Source: Rhodanobacter soli (GTDB lineage: Bacteria > Pseudomonadota > Gammaproteobacteria > Xanthomonadales > Rhodanobacteraceae). Taken from it: 64,000 bases of DNA. A program made the translations under genes and the position numbers. The stretch lies in assembly GCF_040548735.1 (NCBI RefSeq), contig NZ_JBEPSD010000001.1:992001-1056000 (forward strand), written 5' to 3'. Position 1 is the stretch's first letter. Each line of letters begins with the position of its first letter. A model generated the notes under the pieces. That model was not told where the DNA came from. It did not search any database and saw nothing but the letters and a program-made list of their open reading frames with translations. Positions 9,529 to 19,504 of the stretch are shown in pieces.

Positions 9529-10307
9529 GCCGCGCTGCGCCGTGCCCGGCGCCGATGGGTGGCCAGGCTCCAGATGGTCCATACCGGACCGGACAACAGG
9601 TAGAGCGTGAAACCGACGAACAACACGCGCGGCGTGTCCAGGATCAGCAAGGCCAGCAGCAGCACCGCGACCACCATCCACACGAACGGCACCCGCTGGC
9701 GATCGCCCATCGGCAGCGACTTGAAGCTGAAATAGCGGAAACGGCTGACCATCAGCAGGCCGACCACGATCGCGATCACCGGCGTGATGAAGCAGAAATC
9801 GCTGCCGGCTAGGCCGAACTTGTCCACGCTCCACACGAAGGACATGCACACCGCCGCCGCCGCCGGGCTGGCCAACCCCTGGAAATAACGTTTGTCGGCC
9901 ACGCCGACCTGGGTATTGAAGCGCGCCAGCCGCAACGCGGCGCAGGCGGCGTAGATGAACGCGGCGGCCCAGCCCAGCTTGCCCCACAGCGGGCCGAAAT
10001 CGCGCAGCGTCGACAGCGACCACGTATACATCACCAGCGCCGGCGCCAGCCCGAAGCTGACCAGGTCGGACAGCGAGTCGTACTGCACGCCGAACTCGGT
10101 CTGGGTGCCGGTCATCCGTGCCACGCGGCCGTCCATGCCATCCAGCAGCGCGGCGATGAACACCGCGACCGCCGCCTCGGTATAACGGCCGCCGATGCTG
10201 GCGATGATCGCGTAGAAACCCGCAAACATCGCCCCTGTGGTGAACAGGTTCGGCAGCAGGTAGATACCCCGGTGGCGGGGCGGGCGGACGGGCAGTGGCT
10301 CGCTCAT
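9525..10307 (-). CDS. pssA: CDP-diacylglycerol-serine O-phosphatidyltransferase
   Basis: Makes phosphatidylserine from CDP-diacylglycerol and L-serine, the precursor of phosphatidylethanolamine, in the inner membrane. The 260-residue protein carries the CDP-alcohol phosphotransferase signature D-G-x2-A-R-x8-G-x3-D-x3-D as 'DGMDGRVARMTGTQTEFG' followed by 'VQYDSLSD' (residues ~55-82). About seven hydrophobic segments surround it. This is the membrane-spanning type II enzyme, not the E. coli PLD-type. The N-terminus (PPRHRGIYLLPNLFTTGAMF) is typical. It is translationally coupled to the holD-like gene. Confidence 0.95.
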   Translation of the reverse strand: MSEPLPVRPPRHRGIYLLPNLFTTGAMFAGFYAIIASIGGRYTEAAVAVFIAALLDGMDGRVARMTGTQTEFGVQYDSLSDLVSFGLAPALVMYTWSLSTLRDFGPLWGKLGWAAAFIYAACAALRLARFNTQVGVADKRYFQGLASPAAAAVCMSFVWSVDKFGLAGSDFCFITPVIAIVVGLLMVSRFRYFSFKSLPMGDRQRVPFVWMVVAVLLLALLILDTPRVLFVGFTLYLLSGPVWTIWSLATHRRRARRSAA

Positions 10308-10352
10308 GAATCAATCCGTGACAGGATGCGCGCAGTGTAAACCATCGGCTGC

Positions 10353-10381
10353 TTGAGTCCGGAACGCCGGGGTGATAACAA
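10353..10381 (+). promoter_or_regulatory. Candidate sigma-70 promoter of the DUF4124 gene
   Basis: TTGAGT (10353-10358) and TAACAA (10376-10381) are separated by 17 bases. Transcription would start near 10388, about 31 bases before the preferred ATG at 10419. Confidence 0.5.
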
Positions 10382-10418
10382 GGTGAACCTGATATTTCAC
10401 GCAAACATGGAGAACACC

Positions 10419-10841
10419 ATGCATCGTTCGCTGATTGCCGTGGCGCTGCTGTTGCTGGCCCCGCTGGCCGCCGCCCAGGTCTACAAATGGACGGACGCCA
10501 GCGGCACCGTGCACTACTCGGAAGCGCCGCCGGCACAGGGCACGAAGTATGTGAAGGTGACCACCACCGGCACGGTGGAACCGCTGGTCGCACCCGCGCC
10601 CAGCGAGACGGCGGAAAGCAGGGAGGCCACGGCCGAGCCCGCCAAACCGGTGGCCGACACGCCGGAAAACCGCAGCAAGATGTGCGACACGCTGAAGGCC
10701 AACCTCACCGCACTGCAGGCCGGTGGTCCGGTGGTGATGCAGCAGGGCGGCAAGACCGTCGCGCTCGACGATGCCCAGCGCAAGCAGCAGACCGCCGCGG
10801 CGCAGACGCAATACGACCAGTTCTGCCAGCAGGTCCGCTAA
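10419..10841 (+). CDS. Secreted DUF4124-domain protein
   Basis: The 140-residue precursor has a short signal peptide ('SLIAVALLLLAPLAAAQ', cleavage after about residue 17). A DUF4124 module follows directly: 'VYKWTDASGTVHYSEAPPAQG' holds the hallmark Y-K-W-x-D-x-x-G-x-x-x-Y-S/T. Then comes an Ala/Pro/Glu-rich linker (~50-85) and a helical C-terminus with two Cys (C88 and C137 approximately) that could pair in the periplasm. The ATG at 10419 was chosen because GGAGAA lies 6-7 bases upstream; an in-frame ATG at 10407 adds four residues. DUF4124 proteins are periplasmic and of unknown function. Confidence 0.8.
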   Translation: MHRSLIAVALLLLAPLAAAQVYKWTDASGTVHYSEAPPAQGTKYVKVTTTGTVEPLVAPAPSETAESREATAEPAKPVADTPENRSKMCDTLKANLTALQAGGPVVMQQGGKTVALDDAQRKQQTAAAQTQYDQFCQQVR

Positions 10842-10897
10842 GCCATCACCCAGGCTGCGGCACCGCCGGCATCGGGCCGGCCGGTGCCGGCCATGGT

Positions 10898-10926
10898 CTG
10901 CGACGGTGACGGCAGCCCGCTACAAT
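10898..10926 (+). promoter_or_regulatory. Candidate promoter of proS
   Basis: A strong -10 box TACAAT (10921-10926) lies 17 bases after a weak -35 (CTGCGA, 10898-10903). Transcription would start near 10933, 25 bases before the proS ATG. Confidence 0.45.
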
Positions 10927-10957
10927 GGGCGTCTTCATTCACGCCGGAACCGCCCGC

Positions 10958-12655
10958 ATGCGCCTCAGCCAATTCCACCTGGCCACCGTCAAGGAAGTCC
11001 CTGCCGACGCCGAAATCGCCAGCCACCAGCTGATGCTGCGCGCCGGCATGATCCGCAAGCTCGCTTCCGGCCTGTACACCTGGAGCCCGCTGGGCCTGCG
11101 CGTGCTGCGCAAGGTGGAAAACATCGTGCGCGAGGAAATGGACCGCGCCGGCGCGATCGAAATGCTGATGCCGTCGGTGCAGCCGAAAGAATTGTGGGAG
11201 GAAACCGGCCGCTGGGAGAAATTCGGCGGCCAGTTGCTGAAAATCAAGGATCGCAAGGGCCAGGAATTCTGCTACGGCCCGACCCACGAAGAAGTGGTCA
11301 CCGACTTTGCCCGCAACGAGCTGAAAAGCTACAAGCAGCTGCCGGTCAACTTCTACCAGATCCAGACCAAGTTCCGCGACGAGATCCGCCCGCGTTTCGG
11401 CGTGATGCGCGCGCGCGAATTCCTGATGAAGGATGCCTATTCGTTTCACCTGACCCAGGAATCGCTGGCCGAGACCTATGCGGCGATGTACCAGGCTTAT
11501 TCGCGCATTTTCACCCGCCTCGGCCTGACCTTCCGCGCGGTGCAGGCCGACACCGGCGCCATTGGCGGCAATGCCAGCCACGAATTCCAGGTGCTGGCCG
11601 ATTCCGGTGAGGATGCCATCGTGTTTTCCGACGGTTCGGATTACGCCGCGAATATCGAGAAGGCCGAGGCGCTGGCGCCGACTGCCCAACGCCCTGCTCC
11701 TGCCGCCGCCCTGCAGCAAGTCGACACGCCCACGCAGAAGACCATCGACGACATCGCCAGCTTCCTCAAGGTCAGCCCGCAGCAGTGCGTGAAGACCCTG
11801 CTGGTGCGCGGTCGCGACGGCCTGGTCGCGCTGTGCCTGCGCGGCGACCACGAGATCAACGCGGTCAAGGCCGGCAAGCTGGCCGAGCTGCCGGACGAAT
11901 CGGTGCTCGCCAGCGAAGAGGAAATCCGCGCCGCCACCGGCACGCGTCCCGGTTTCATCGGCCCGGTCGGCCTGCCGGCGTCGATCCCTGTGATCGTCGA
12001 CCGCGACGCTGCCGTGCTCGCCGACTTTGTCTGCGGCGGCAATGTCGACGGCACGCACTGCACCGGCGCGAACTGGGAGCGCGATGCGCGCATCACCCGC
12101 ATCGCCGACCTGCGCAACGTGGTCGAAGGCGACCTTTCCCCCGACGGCAAGGGCGTGCTGCACCTCGCCCGCGGCATCGAGGTCGGCCACGTGTTCCAGC
12201 TGGGCACGAAATACGCCGAGACGCTTGGCGCCACCGTGGTGGACGAAAGCGGCAAGCCGCAGGTGATGACCATGGGCTGCTACGGCATCGGCGTCAGCCG
12301 CATCGTCGCCGCCGCGATCGAGCAGCGCCACGACGAAGCCGGCATCCTCTGGCCGGAAGCCATGGCGCCGTGGCGGGTCGTGGTGTGCGTGATCAATCCG
12401 AAAAACGTGCCAGCCGTCAGCGCGGCCGCCGAGGCGCTATATCAGGCGCTGGGCCAGCGCGGCATCGAGGCCTTGCTGGACGATCGCGGCGTACGCGCCG
12501 GCAGCATGTTCGCCGACATGGAGCTGATCGGCATTCCGCACCGCGTCGTGGTCAGCGAGCGCGGACTGGCCGCGGGCACCCTGGAATATCGCGCCCGCGA
12601 AGACAGCGAAAGCCGCCCGCTCAGCGAAGACGAACTGTTTGCCCTGCTCGGCTGA
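10958..12655 (+). CDS. proS: Prolyl-tRNA synthetase (bacterial type with editing insertion)
   Basis: Charges tRNA-Pro. The 565-residue length and domain order fit the bacterial enzyme. The N-terminal class II core holds '[21 protein letters not shown]' and motif 2 '[28 protein letters not shown]'. The INS editing domain spans about residues 225-400 (including '[13 protein letters not shown]'). Class II motif 3 is '[19 protein letters not shown]', and the anticodon-binding domain is C-terminal. The start at 10958 gives the canonical [14 protein letters not shown] strong terminator follows the stop. Confidence 0.97.
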   Translation: MRLSQFHLATVKEVPADAEIASHQLMLRAGMIRKLASGLYTWSPLGLRVLRKVENIVREEMDRAGAIEMLMPSVQPKELWEETGRWEKFGGQLLKIKDRKGQEFCYGPTHEEVVTDFARNELKSYKQLPVNFYQIQTKFRDEIRPRFGVMRAREFLMKDAYSFHLTQESLAETYAAMYQAYSRIFTRLGLTFRAVQADTGAIGGNASHEFQVLADSGEDAIVFSDGSDYAANIEKAEALAPTAQRPAPAAALQQVDTPTQKTIDDIASFLKVSPQQCVKTLLVRGRDGLVALCLRGDHEINAVKAGKLAELPDESVLASEEEIRAATGTRPGFIGPVGLPASIPVIVDRDAAVLADFVCGGNVDGTHCTGANWERDARITRIADLRNVVEGDLSPDGKGVLHLARGIEVGHVFQLGTKYAETLGATVVDESGKPQVMTMGCYGIGVSRIVAAAIEQRHDEAGILWPEAMAPWRVVVCVINPKNVPAVSAAAEALYQALGQRGIEALLDDRGVRAGSMFADMELIGIPHRVVVSERGLAAGTLEYRAREDSESRPLSEDELFALLG

Positions 12656-12676
12656 ACCGGCCAGCCGCCGCATTAA

Positions 12677-12708
12677 CAAAAACGGCCGCCCAGTGCGGCC
12701 GTTTTTTT
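12677..12708 (+). terminator. Intrinsic terminator of proS
   Basis: A 9-bp perfect stem AACGGCCGC / GCGGCCGTT (12681-12689 with 12695-12703) with a short loop is followed by a run of seven T's. A-residues before the stem could make it work on both strands. Confidence 0.85.
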
Positions 12709-12920
12709 GCATTTGTTGTGCTAATTCGAAACTGGTCACACTATTAATTATGCTTAATGTGAAAGTACATTTCACAAGTGCACTGCGCTTTACAAGGATT
12801 CCGCAAATCAGCGAGAATCAGTATTGCAACAACTTCAAATGCGTCCGGCTTTGTTCCCAATAATGGCCAGACCATAGCCAGACCGTTCAATTGTCGATAC
12901 TTACCCCCGGGAGTCAAATC
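12709..12920 (+). promoter_or_regulatory. AT-rich leader region of the H-NS-family gene
   Basis: This stretch is markedly richer in A+T than its surroundings. It contains a perfect 7-bp inverted repeat TGTGAAA-GTACA-TTTCACA (12758-12776), which may be an operator. A possible promoter is TTTACA (12789-12794) with GAGAAT (12813-12818), 18 bases apart, giving an untranslated leader of about 95 bases. H-NS-type genes are often self-regulated through AT-rich DNA; that this applies here is inference. Confidence 0.5.
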
Positions 12921-13244
12921 ATGGCCGTCGATATCAAGAACCTCAATCACAACCAACTCAATGACCTGATCAGCAAGGCGCAGATTCGCCAGAATGAACT
13001 GCGCAAGGAAAAGGTCGTCAAGTTGCGCGAGAAAGTGCATGCCTTGATCAAGGCCGAGGGTTATACCTTCGAAGACATCTTCGGCGGCACGCGCGGCAAG
13101 GCCAAGCGCAGCACCGGGACGGTCGCGCCGAAATACCGCAACCCGGCCAATCCCGCACAGACCTGGTCCGGCCGCGGCAAGCGTCCGCACTGGTTCAATG
13201 ATGCGTTGAAGGCCGGCAAGAAGGAAAAGGATCTGGCGATCTGA
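12921..13244 (+). CDS. H-NS histone-family nucleoid protein
   Basis: The 107-residue protein has an N-terminal coiled coil for oligomerisation ('LNDLISKAQIRQNELRKEK', continuing to about residue 55). A linker follows, then the C-terminal H-NS DNA-binding motif 'AQTWSGRGKRPHWF' (the T-W-S/T-G-x-G-x-x-P-x-W hook, residues ~78-92) and a lysine-rich tail. This is the xanthomonad/MvaT-like short form. It binds AT-rich DNA in the minor groove and usually silences acquired genes. The ATG at 12921 was preferred over an upstream TTG. A strong terminator follows. Confidence 0.92.
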   Translation: MAVDIKNLNHNQLNDLISKAQIRQNELRKEKVVKLREKVHALIKAEGYTFEDIFGGTRGKAKRSTGTVAPKYRNPANPAQTWSGRGKRPHWFNDALKAGKKEKDLAI

Positions 13245-13270
13245 TCGCTGTTCCGTTGGCCGCTTCAATG

Positions 13271-13301
13271 AAAAGCGCCGGCTTGATGCCGGCGCTTTTT
13301 T
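13271..13301 (+). terminator. Intrinsic terminator of the H-NS-family gene
   Basis: A perfect 12-bp stem (AAAAGCGCCGGC, 13271-13282, with its complement ending near 13299) and a 5-base loop run into a T tract (TTTTTT). Confidence 0.88.
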
Positions 13302-13333
13302 GTTGGCCCAGGGCAAGGCCATATTCGCTTGAT

Positions 13334-13442
13334 TCCTCCCCCTGCAAAGCAGGGGGAGGCCAGGAGGGGGTGGCTTTTGATCTTGGCCTTAGCCAGGAGC
13401 AACCCCTCCTCAATCCTCCCCTGCCTTGCAGTGGAGGAGGCG
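13334..13442. repeat. Composite CTCCCCCTGC palindromic repeat
   Basis: Two palindromic units face each other. The left is CCTCCCCCTGCAAAGCAGGG and onward; the right is a slightly decayed copy (CTCCCCTGCCTTGCAGTGGA). They are separated by a conserved spacer beginning GGTGGCTTTTGATCTTGG. The element lies between the convergent H-NS-family and thrE-like genes. Confidence 0.8.
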
Positions 13443-13515
13443 AAGGTGCCGTGCAGTCTCGTCGTCTTGACGTGCAAGGCAAACGAGATCGCCAGCGTCT
13501 TCGGCCGCTTTTGAT

Positions 13516-14796
13516 TTAAAGAGATCTCCGGGGCGAAACCAGCAGGTCGCCGAACATCAGCCCCGCCACCAGCGACACCAGCAGGGTGACCAGCAGCAGG
13601 CCGGTATCGACGCTCAGCGTGGTGTCGCGTTCGAGCAGGAACGACACGCTGCGAAAACCCACGCTGCCCGGCACCAGCAGCAGGATACCCGGCTCGCGGA
13701 TGACCGCGCCCGGGCGATGCGCGAAGCGCGCATAGACGTTCGCCAGCGCGCCCAAAAGCAGGCCGCCCAGGAACACGCCCACCGGCGCGCCCGGCAGCGA
13801 GCCGGAGATCGCACCGCCCCAGCGCGTGGCCAGGTAGCCCACCACCACCGCCACGATCACCACCGGCCAGTCGCGTCGGGCCGCGCGGAACAGGATCGCG
13901 AACGCGATCGCCGCGACCAGCAGGGCCGGGAAATCGGTCCAGGTCGGCAACGCCGGCAGCGCGAAGTCGCGGGCCGTGATGCCCACCGCGGCACACAGCT
14001 GGGTCGCCGCGATGGTGCCGAAGGTGAGCTTGAGCAGGGTCGACATCGCGCCGCCCATGCGCGCCATGCCGGACACCAGGTGCCCGCTGGAAATCTCGCG
14101 CACGGCGTTTGTCAGCGACATGCCCGGCACCAGGATGATCAGGCTGGCCAGCACCACCGACTTGATCGCCAGCGGCACCACGAACGCGCTCACCACGATC
14201 GTCACCGTGGTCGCCACCAGCGCGCAGATCGCGTCGCTGGCCACCGCCAGCCGCGGCCGGCTGGCTGCGAGCAGGGTGATGCAGCCGATGACCACGCCGA
14301 TCGCGCCGGCCACCACCAGGTCCACCCAGGAACTGTGCAGGAACAACGCCGCGATGCTGGCGGCAGACAGGCCGTAACTGGCGATCGAGCCGATCTTCTC
14401 GCGCCGCGTGTCCGGCCGGCCCAGCTCGCGCAGCAGGCGGAAGCCCTCGCGCAGGCCAAGCTCCCCGGCGATCGCACGATCGGCGATGTCGTCGGCCTGG
14501 CACAACCGCTCCAGATTCACCTCGCCCGGCGCCAACCGCATCACCTGGGTGGTCTGCGCCACGCCTTCCTCGCCATGGGCCAGGTCGGCGAAGGAGATGA
14601 TGATCGCGGTGGGACTGGACCAGACATCGGCGGACAGCCCCAGCCGCTGCGCCGCGCCGGCGATCGCCATCTCCAGCCGCGGCGCCGAGGTGCCGTACTG
14701 ATGCAGCCGCCGCGCCAGTTCCAGCACGAACGCGATGCGCGTGGCCGACGCCGTGGTGGCGAACTGCTGCTGGCTGATGGTCTCGCCTGCGCTCAT
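13516..14796 (-). CDS. ThrE-family threonine/serine exporter-like membrane protein
   Basis: This 426-residue protein has the two-part ThrE architecture. An N-terminal DUF1212 part (residues ~15-260) includes a cytoplasmic region with 'RIAFVLELARRLHQYGTSAPRLE' and 'SPTAIIISF', and membrane segments with 'LIILVPGMSLTNAVREI'. A C-terminal ThrE_2/DUF3815 part (~280-426) includes 'LLLVPGSVGFRSV'. About ten hydrophobic segments are visible. Corynebacterial ThrE exports threonine and serine by proton motive force; the substrate here is inferred. The ATG at 14796 overlaps the nfeD stop by 4 bases, so it is the last gene of a qmcA-nfeD-thrE unit. Confidence 0.85.
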   Translation of the reverse strand: MSAGETISQQQFATTASATRIAFVLELARRLHQYGTSAPRLEMAIAGAAQRLGLSADVWSSPTAIIISFADLAHGEEGVAQTTQVMRLAPGEVNLERLCQADDIADRAIAGELGLREGFRLLRELGRPDTRREKIGSIASYGLSAASIAALFLHSSWVDLVVAGAIGVVIGCITLLAASRPRLAVASDAICALVATTVTIVVSAFVVPLAIKSVVLASLIILVPGMSLTNAVREISSGHLVSGMARMGGAMSTLLKLTFGTIAATQLCAAVGITARDFALPALPTWTDFPALLVAAIAFAILFRAARRDWPVVIVAVVVGYLATRWGGAISGSLPGAPVGVFLGGLLLGALANVYARFAHRPGAVIREPGILLLVPGSVGFRSVSFLLERDTTLSVDTGLLLVTLLVSLVAGLMFGDLLVSPRRSL

Positions 14797-15239
14797 GCCG
14801 CCGCGCGTACCTGCAGCGTGGCGCCCTCCACCGCGACCACTTCCACCGTGGTGCCCAGCGGCAGGTCCGGCCCGCTGACCAGCCACTGGCCATCGCCCAC
14901 GCGGGCCTTGCCGCGGCCGTTGACGATCGGCTCGATCAGCTCGTAACGCTGGCCGATCAACTGCTCGGCGCGGCGGTTCAGGCGCTCGTCACCGGGCACG
15001 CGACGTTCCAGCCTGGGCCGCAGCCAGCGCGCATAGCCGACGCAGGAGGCGAACGCGAGCAGGCCGAACAGCACCGCCTGCACCAGCAGGCCCAGCGTCG
15101 GATCGACCCACAGCACCACGCCCATCGCGGCGGCGCCCAGGCCGATCCACAGCAGGAAATAGCCGGGCAGCAGCAACTCGCCGGCGATCAGCAGCAGCGC
15201 CAGGATCCACCACAGGTAATGCGTCGAAAGCTCCCACAT
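14793..15239 (-). CDS. NfeD-like membrane protein with OB-fold
   Basis: The 148-residue protein has three N-terminal hydrophobic segments (residues ~8-75, including 'WWILALLLIAGELLLPGYFLLWIGLGAAAMG'). A C-terminal OB-fold domain follows ('RGKARVGDGQWLVSGPDLPLGTTVEVVAVEGATLQV'). It is the short NfeD1b form without a protease domain. NfeD proteins pair with SPFH/stomatin proteins and are thought to stabilise membrane microdomains. The upstream neighbour is such a protein (10 bases away) and the downstream gene overlaps, so the three are very likely one operon. Confidence 0.88.
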   Translation of the reverse strand: MWELSTHYLWWILALLLIAGELLLPGYFLLWIGLGAAAMGVVLWVDPTLGLLVQAVLFGLLAFASCVGYARWLRPRLERRVPGDERLNRRAEQLIGQRYELIEPIVNGRGKARVGDGQWLVSGPDLPLGTTVEVVAVEGATLQVRAAA

Positions 15240-15249
15240 CGTCGTACCC

Positions 15250-16194
15250 TCAGCGCAGCGGCGGCTGGATGGCGGCCGGCTTCTGCTGCTGGCCGAGCGA
15301 CTCCTTCGCCAGCTCGGCGATGCCGGCCAGCGAACCCAGGATGCCGGTGGCCTCGATCGGCAGCAGCAGCATCTTCTGGTTCGGCGACTTGGCCATTTCC
15401 TTCAGCGCCTCGACGTAGTTGTTGGCGACGAAGTAGTTCAGCGCGTTGACGTTGCCGTTGGCGATCGCGTCGGACACCATCGTGGTCGCCTTCGCCTCGG
15501 CCTCGGCCGAACGCTCGCGCGCTTCGGCCGTGCGGAACGCGGCTTCCTTCTCGCCTTCGGCGGCCAGGATCACCGACTGCTTCTCGCCTTCGGCCTTGAG
15601 GATCGCGGCCTGGCGGAAGCCCTCGGCGTCGAGGATGTTGGCGCGCTTCTCGCGCTCGGCCTTCATCTGCCGCGCCATCGCGTCGACCAGGTCGCGCGGC
15701 GGCGCGATGTCCTTGATCTCGATGCGGTTGACCTTGACGCCCCATGGATGGGTCGCCTCGTCGACCACCTTGAGCAGCTTCGCGTTGATCGCATCGCGCT
15801 GACTCAGCGACTCGTCCAGATCCATCGAGCCGAGCACGGTGCGGATATTGGTCATGATCAGCGCCAGCGACGCCTGCTCCAGGTTGGACACCTCATATGC
15901 CGCCTTGGACGCGTCCAGCACCTGGTAGAACACCACGCCGTCGACGCGCACCACCGCGTTGTCCTTGGTGATCACGTCCTGGCTGGGCACGTCCAGCACC
16001 TGTTCCATCATGTTGATCTTGCGACCCACCGCCTGGTAGATCGGGATCAGGAAATGCAGCCCCGGGCTCAGCGTGCGGGTGTACTTGCCAAACGTTTCCA
16101 CCGTCCATTCGAAGCCCTGCGGCACGATACGCACCAGCTTGGCCACGCCGATGATGACCACGACCACGATAACCAACGCAAGTAGCTGTCCCAT
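15250..16194 (-). CDS. qmcA: SPFH/stomatin-family protein (QmcA/paraslipin type)
   Basis: The 314-residue protein begins with one membrane anchor (residues 3-20). The SPFH/Band 7 domain follows ('[29 protein letters not shown]', '[19 protein letters not shown]'), then an Ala/Glu-rich coiled coil (~190-265) and a hydrophobic tail segment ('[18 protein letters not shown]'). Stomatin homologues oligomerise in the inner membrane and affect proteostasis and microdomains. The ATG at 16194 is preferred over 16206 because GGGGTGG lies just before it at usable spacing. A TATACT -10 box is upstream. Confidence 0.9.
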   Translation of the reverse strand: MGQLLALVIVVVVIIGVAKLVRIVPQGFEWTVETFGKYTRTLSPGLHFLIPIYQAVGRKINMMEQVLDVPSQDVITKDNAVVRVDGVVFYQVLDASKAAYEVSNLEQASLALIMTNIRTVLGSMDLDESLSQRDAINAKLLKVVDEATHPWGVKVNRIEIKDIAPPRDLVDAMARQMKAEREKRANILDAEGFRQAAILKAEGEKQSVILAAEGEKEAAFRTAEARERSAEAEAKATTMVSDAIANGNVNALNYFVANNYVEALKEMAKSPNQKMLLLPIEATGILGSLAGIAELAKESLGQQQKPAAIQPPLR

Positions 16195-16223
16195 TGCCCA
16201 CCCCATGTCCTGAAGAAGACTTG

Positions 16224-16229
16224 AGTATA
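16224..16229 (-). promoter_or_regulatory. Candidate -10 box for the qmcA operon
   Basis: TATACT on the minus strand, 30 bases before the qmcA ATG, in the short gap after the histidine kinase gene. The matching -35 region (CTCGAA at 17 bases) is poor, so an activator or a weak promoter would be needed. Confidence 0.35.
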
Positions 16230-16253
16230 GGCGAGGCCGTACCGCTTCGAGCG

Positions 16254-17639
16254 CTATCGGGCAGCTGCCTGCGGCAGGCGTAGGCTCACCCGCAGGCCGC
16301 CGCCTTCGCGGTTGGCCAGCAGCACGCGGCCGCCGTGCGCCTCGGTGATCTCGCGCGCCAGCGCCAGGCCCAGCCCGGTGCCGGAGCGCTTGGTCGAATA
16401 GAACGGCAGCAGCGCCTGCGCCAGCACCGTCTCGCTCATGCCGGGGCCACGATCGGCCACCTCGATGCGCAACTCGTTGCCGACATCCAGGATCGACAGC
16501 GTGACCTCGTCGTCCGGCCCGCCCGACTCGTGCGCGTTCTTGATCAGGTTGATCAGCACCTGCTCGATCTGCACCGCATCGAAATGCCCCGGCCGATCCG
16601 GCACCGGCGTCGCCAGGCGGTACTGGCAATGCAGCGCCAGCCCGTCGAGGAACGGCTTCCACTCGATCTCCACCGGCTGCGGCGTGGGCAGCTTGGCGAA
16701 GCTGGCGTAGCCGGCGATGAAGCGGTGCAGGTGCAGCGCGCGTTCGCCGATGGTGGCGAACACGCCGGGTAGCCGCTCGATCTGGCCGCGGCGGGCCAGC
16801 TCCGCACCGGAGTGCGCCAGCGAAGTGATCGGCGCCAGCGAATTGTTGAGCTCGTGGCTGATCACCCGGATCACCCGCTTCCAGGTCGCCACCTCCTGCC
16901 GCGACAGCTCGCGCGTCATGCGCCGGAACAGGTGCAGCCGATGCGGCCGGCCCTGCAGCCGGAACGCGCGCTGCGACAGGTGGAAGGTTTCCTCGCCGCC
17001 GTCCATCTCCACGCTGAGCAGGGCATCCTCGCCGCTGTCCACCGCCTTGCGCAGCGCTTCGGGCGCATCGGCCAGCAACTCGGCGAAGTCCAGCCCGACC
17101 AGGGTGCGGCCTTCATTGAACAGGTGTCGCGAGGCGATGTTCGCGTAGGCGACCCGGCCGATCGCATCGGTCAGCACCAGCGCCACCGGCGTGTTCTGCA
17201 CCACCGTGTCCAGCAGCAGCTCGCGCTGCACCAGGTGCTGGCGCTGTTCGCGCAGGGTGTGCCCCAGCGCGTTGTGCATGCGGATCAGCTCGCCCAGCTC
17301 GTCGCGCCGGTCGACCGCGATCGAGAAGGTGAAATCGCCGTCGCGATAACTGGCCACCGCGCCCTCCAGCGCGCGCAGCAGCCGGCTCACCGGCGCCATC
17401 ACCCGGCCGGCCAGCCAGAATGACAGCGGCAGCAGCACGATCACGCTGGCCAGCAGGCCGCCGTAGATGCCCAGTTGCATGGGCGCACGTATCGACAGCG
17501 CCAGGTCCTTGCGCAGCCACACCAGCAACTGCGGCAGCGGCCACTGGGTGACGCCGGCGTAGATCAGCGCACCGGCCAGGCCGGCCACGGCCAGCAGAAA
17601 GGTCAGGCGCCCCTGCAGCGAATTCAGGCGACGCCACAT
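16254..17639 (-). CDS. NtrY-like sensor histidine kinase of the exporter locus
   Basis: This 461-residue membrane kinase has two transmembrane segments (about 12-32 and 55-77) around a small periplasmic loop, then a HAMP region (~78-130). A PAS domain follows ('[27 protein letters not shown]', ~140-235), then the phosphoacceptor H-box '[20 protein letters not shown]'. The ATPase N-box is 'NLIKNAHES', with G boxes 'DRGPGMSE' and '[17 protein letters not shown]'. This layout is that of NtrY/NtrB-type partners of sigma-54 regulators. Its gene follows the regulator gene and a small secreted-protein gene on the same strand, so it most likely phosphorylates that regulator. The signal is unknown. 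Confidence 0.92.
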   Translation of the reverse strand: MWRRLNSLQGRLTFLLAVAGLAGALIYAGVTQWPLPQLLVWLRKDLALSIRAPMQLGIYGGLLASVIVLLPLSFWLAGRVMAPVSRLLRALEGAVASYRDGDFTFSIAVDRRDELGELIRMHNALGHTLREQRQHLVQRELLLDTVVQNTPVALVLTDAIGRVAYANIASRHLFNEGRTLVGLDFAELLADAPEALRKAVDSGEDALLSVEMDGGEETFHLSQRAFRLQGRPHRLHLFRRMTRELSRQEVATWKRVIRVISHELNNSLAPITSLAHSGAELARRGQIERLPGVFATIGERALHLHRFIAGYASFAKLPTPQPVEIEWKPFLDGLALHCQYRLATPVPDRPGHFDAVQIEQVLINLIKNAHESGGPDDEVTLSILDVGNELRIEVADRGPGMSETVLAQALLPFYSTKRSGTGLGLALAREITEAHGGRVLLANREGGGLRVSLRLPQAAAR

Positions 17640-17670
17640 CGGCTGTTCTCCTCGACGGGGGAAAGCCGAT

Positions 17671-17994
17671 TCAATGGCACCTGGCGTCCATCGGGGTCAT
17701 CGCGCAGTCGAGCGGCGGCCGGCCGCCTACCCAGGCGCGCTCGGTGCCGAGTACCGCGGCCCGATCCATCGGACGCGGCGGCGGCTTGTTCAGCACGCCG
17801 CCATCGCTGCCGTCGCTGAACCTGAACGGACTTTTCTTCGACTCCGCCAGCACCACCGGCGAACCGAGCCGATACCGGGCCGGGCTGGCGGCGGCCTGCA
17901 GCGCCCAGTCCTCGCGGGAACCCGATGGCGCCTGCGCCAAGGCCGCGCCGGCCGTCAGCCAGGCGGCAACAAGCATGATCCGGCGATATCGCAT
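17671..17994 (-). CDS. Small secreted protein of unknown function, between regulator and kinase
   Basis: The 107-residue protein begins with a signal peptide ('RIMLVAAWLTAGAALAQ', cleavage near residue 21). A proline- and glycine-rich mature part follows ('VLAESKKSPFRFSDGSDGG', 'LNKPPPRP', and two Cys in the last dozen residues). I do not recognise a family. It has a very strong ribosome site (GGGGAGGGG, 3 bases before the ATG). Its place between the response regulator and the histidine kinase suggests a periplasmic accessory or sensor-modulating role, which is inference only. Confidence 0.6.
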   Translation of the reverse strand: MRYRRIMLVAAWLTAGAALAQAPSGSREDWALQAAASPARYRLGSPVVLAESKKSPFRFSDGSDGGVLNKPPPRPMDRAAVLGTERAWVGGRPPLDCAMTPMDARCH

Positions 17995-18072
17995 GGCCCC
18001 TCCCCTGCTGGATGCATGCAGCCATCTTTCTACGCCTTCCAGTCGAGGACAAGCATCGCCGTCACATATCGC

Positions 18073-19416
<1,344 letters not shown>

Positions 19417-19504
19417 CTTTCTTCTGCACATGCGGACATGGATGCCGCTCCGGCCTGAAAGGTTGCCATGACTATGGTCATGCGTATACCCGCAGATCCA
19501 CTTT

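Noticed and set aside
12758..12776. TGTGA...TCACA considered as a CRP site
   Set aside because: The half-sites are separated by 9 bases, not the 6 needed for CRP. It is kept only as an unassigned inverted repeat.
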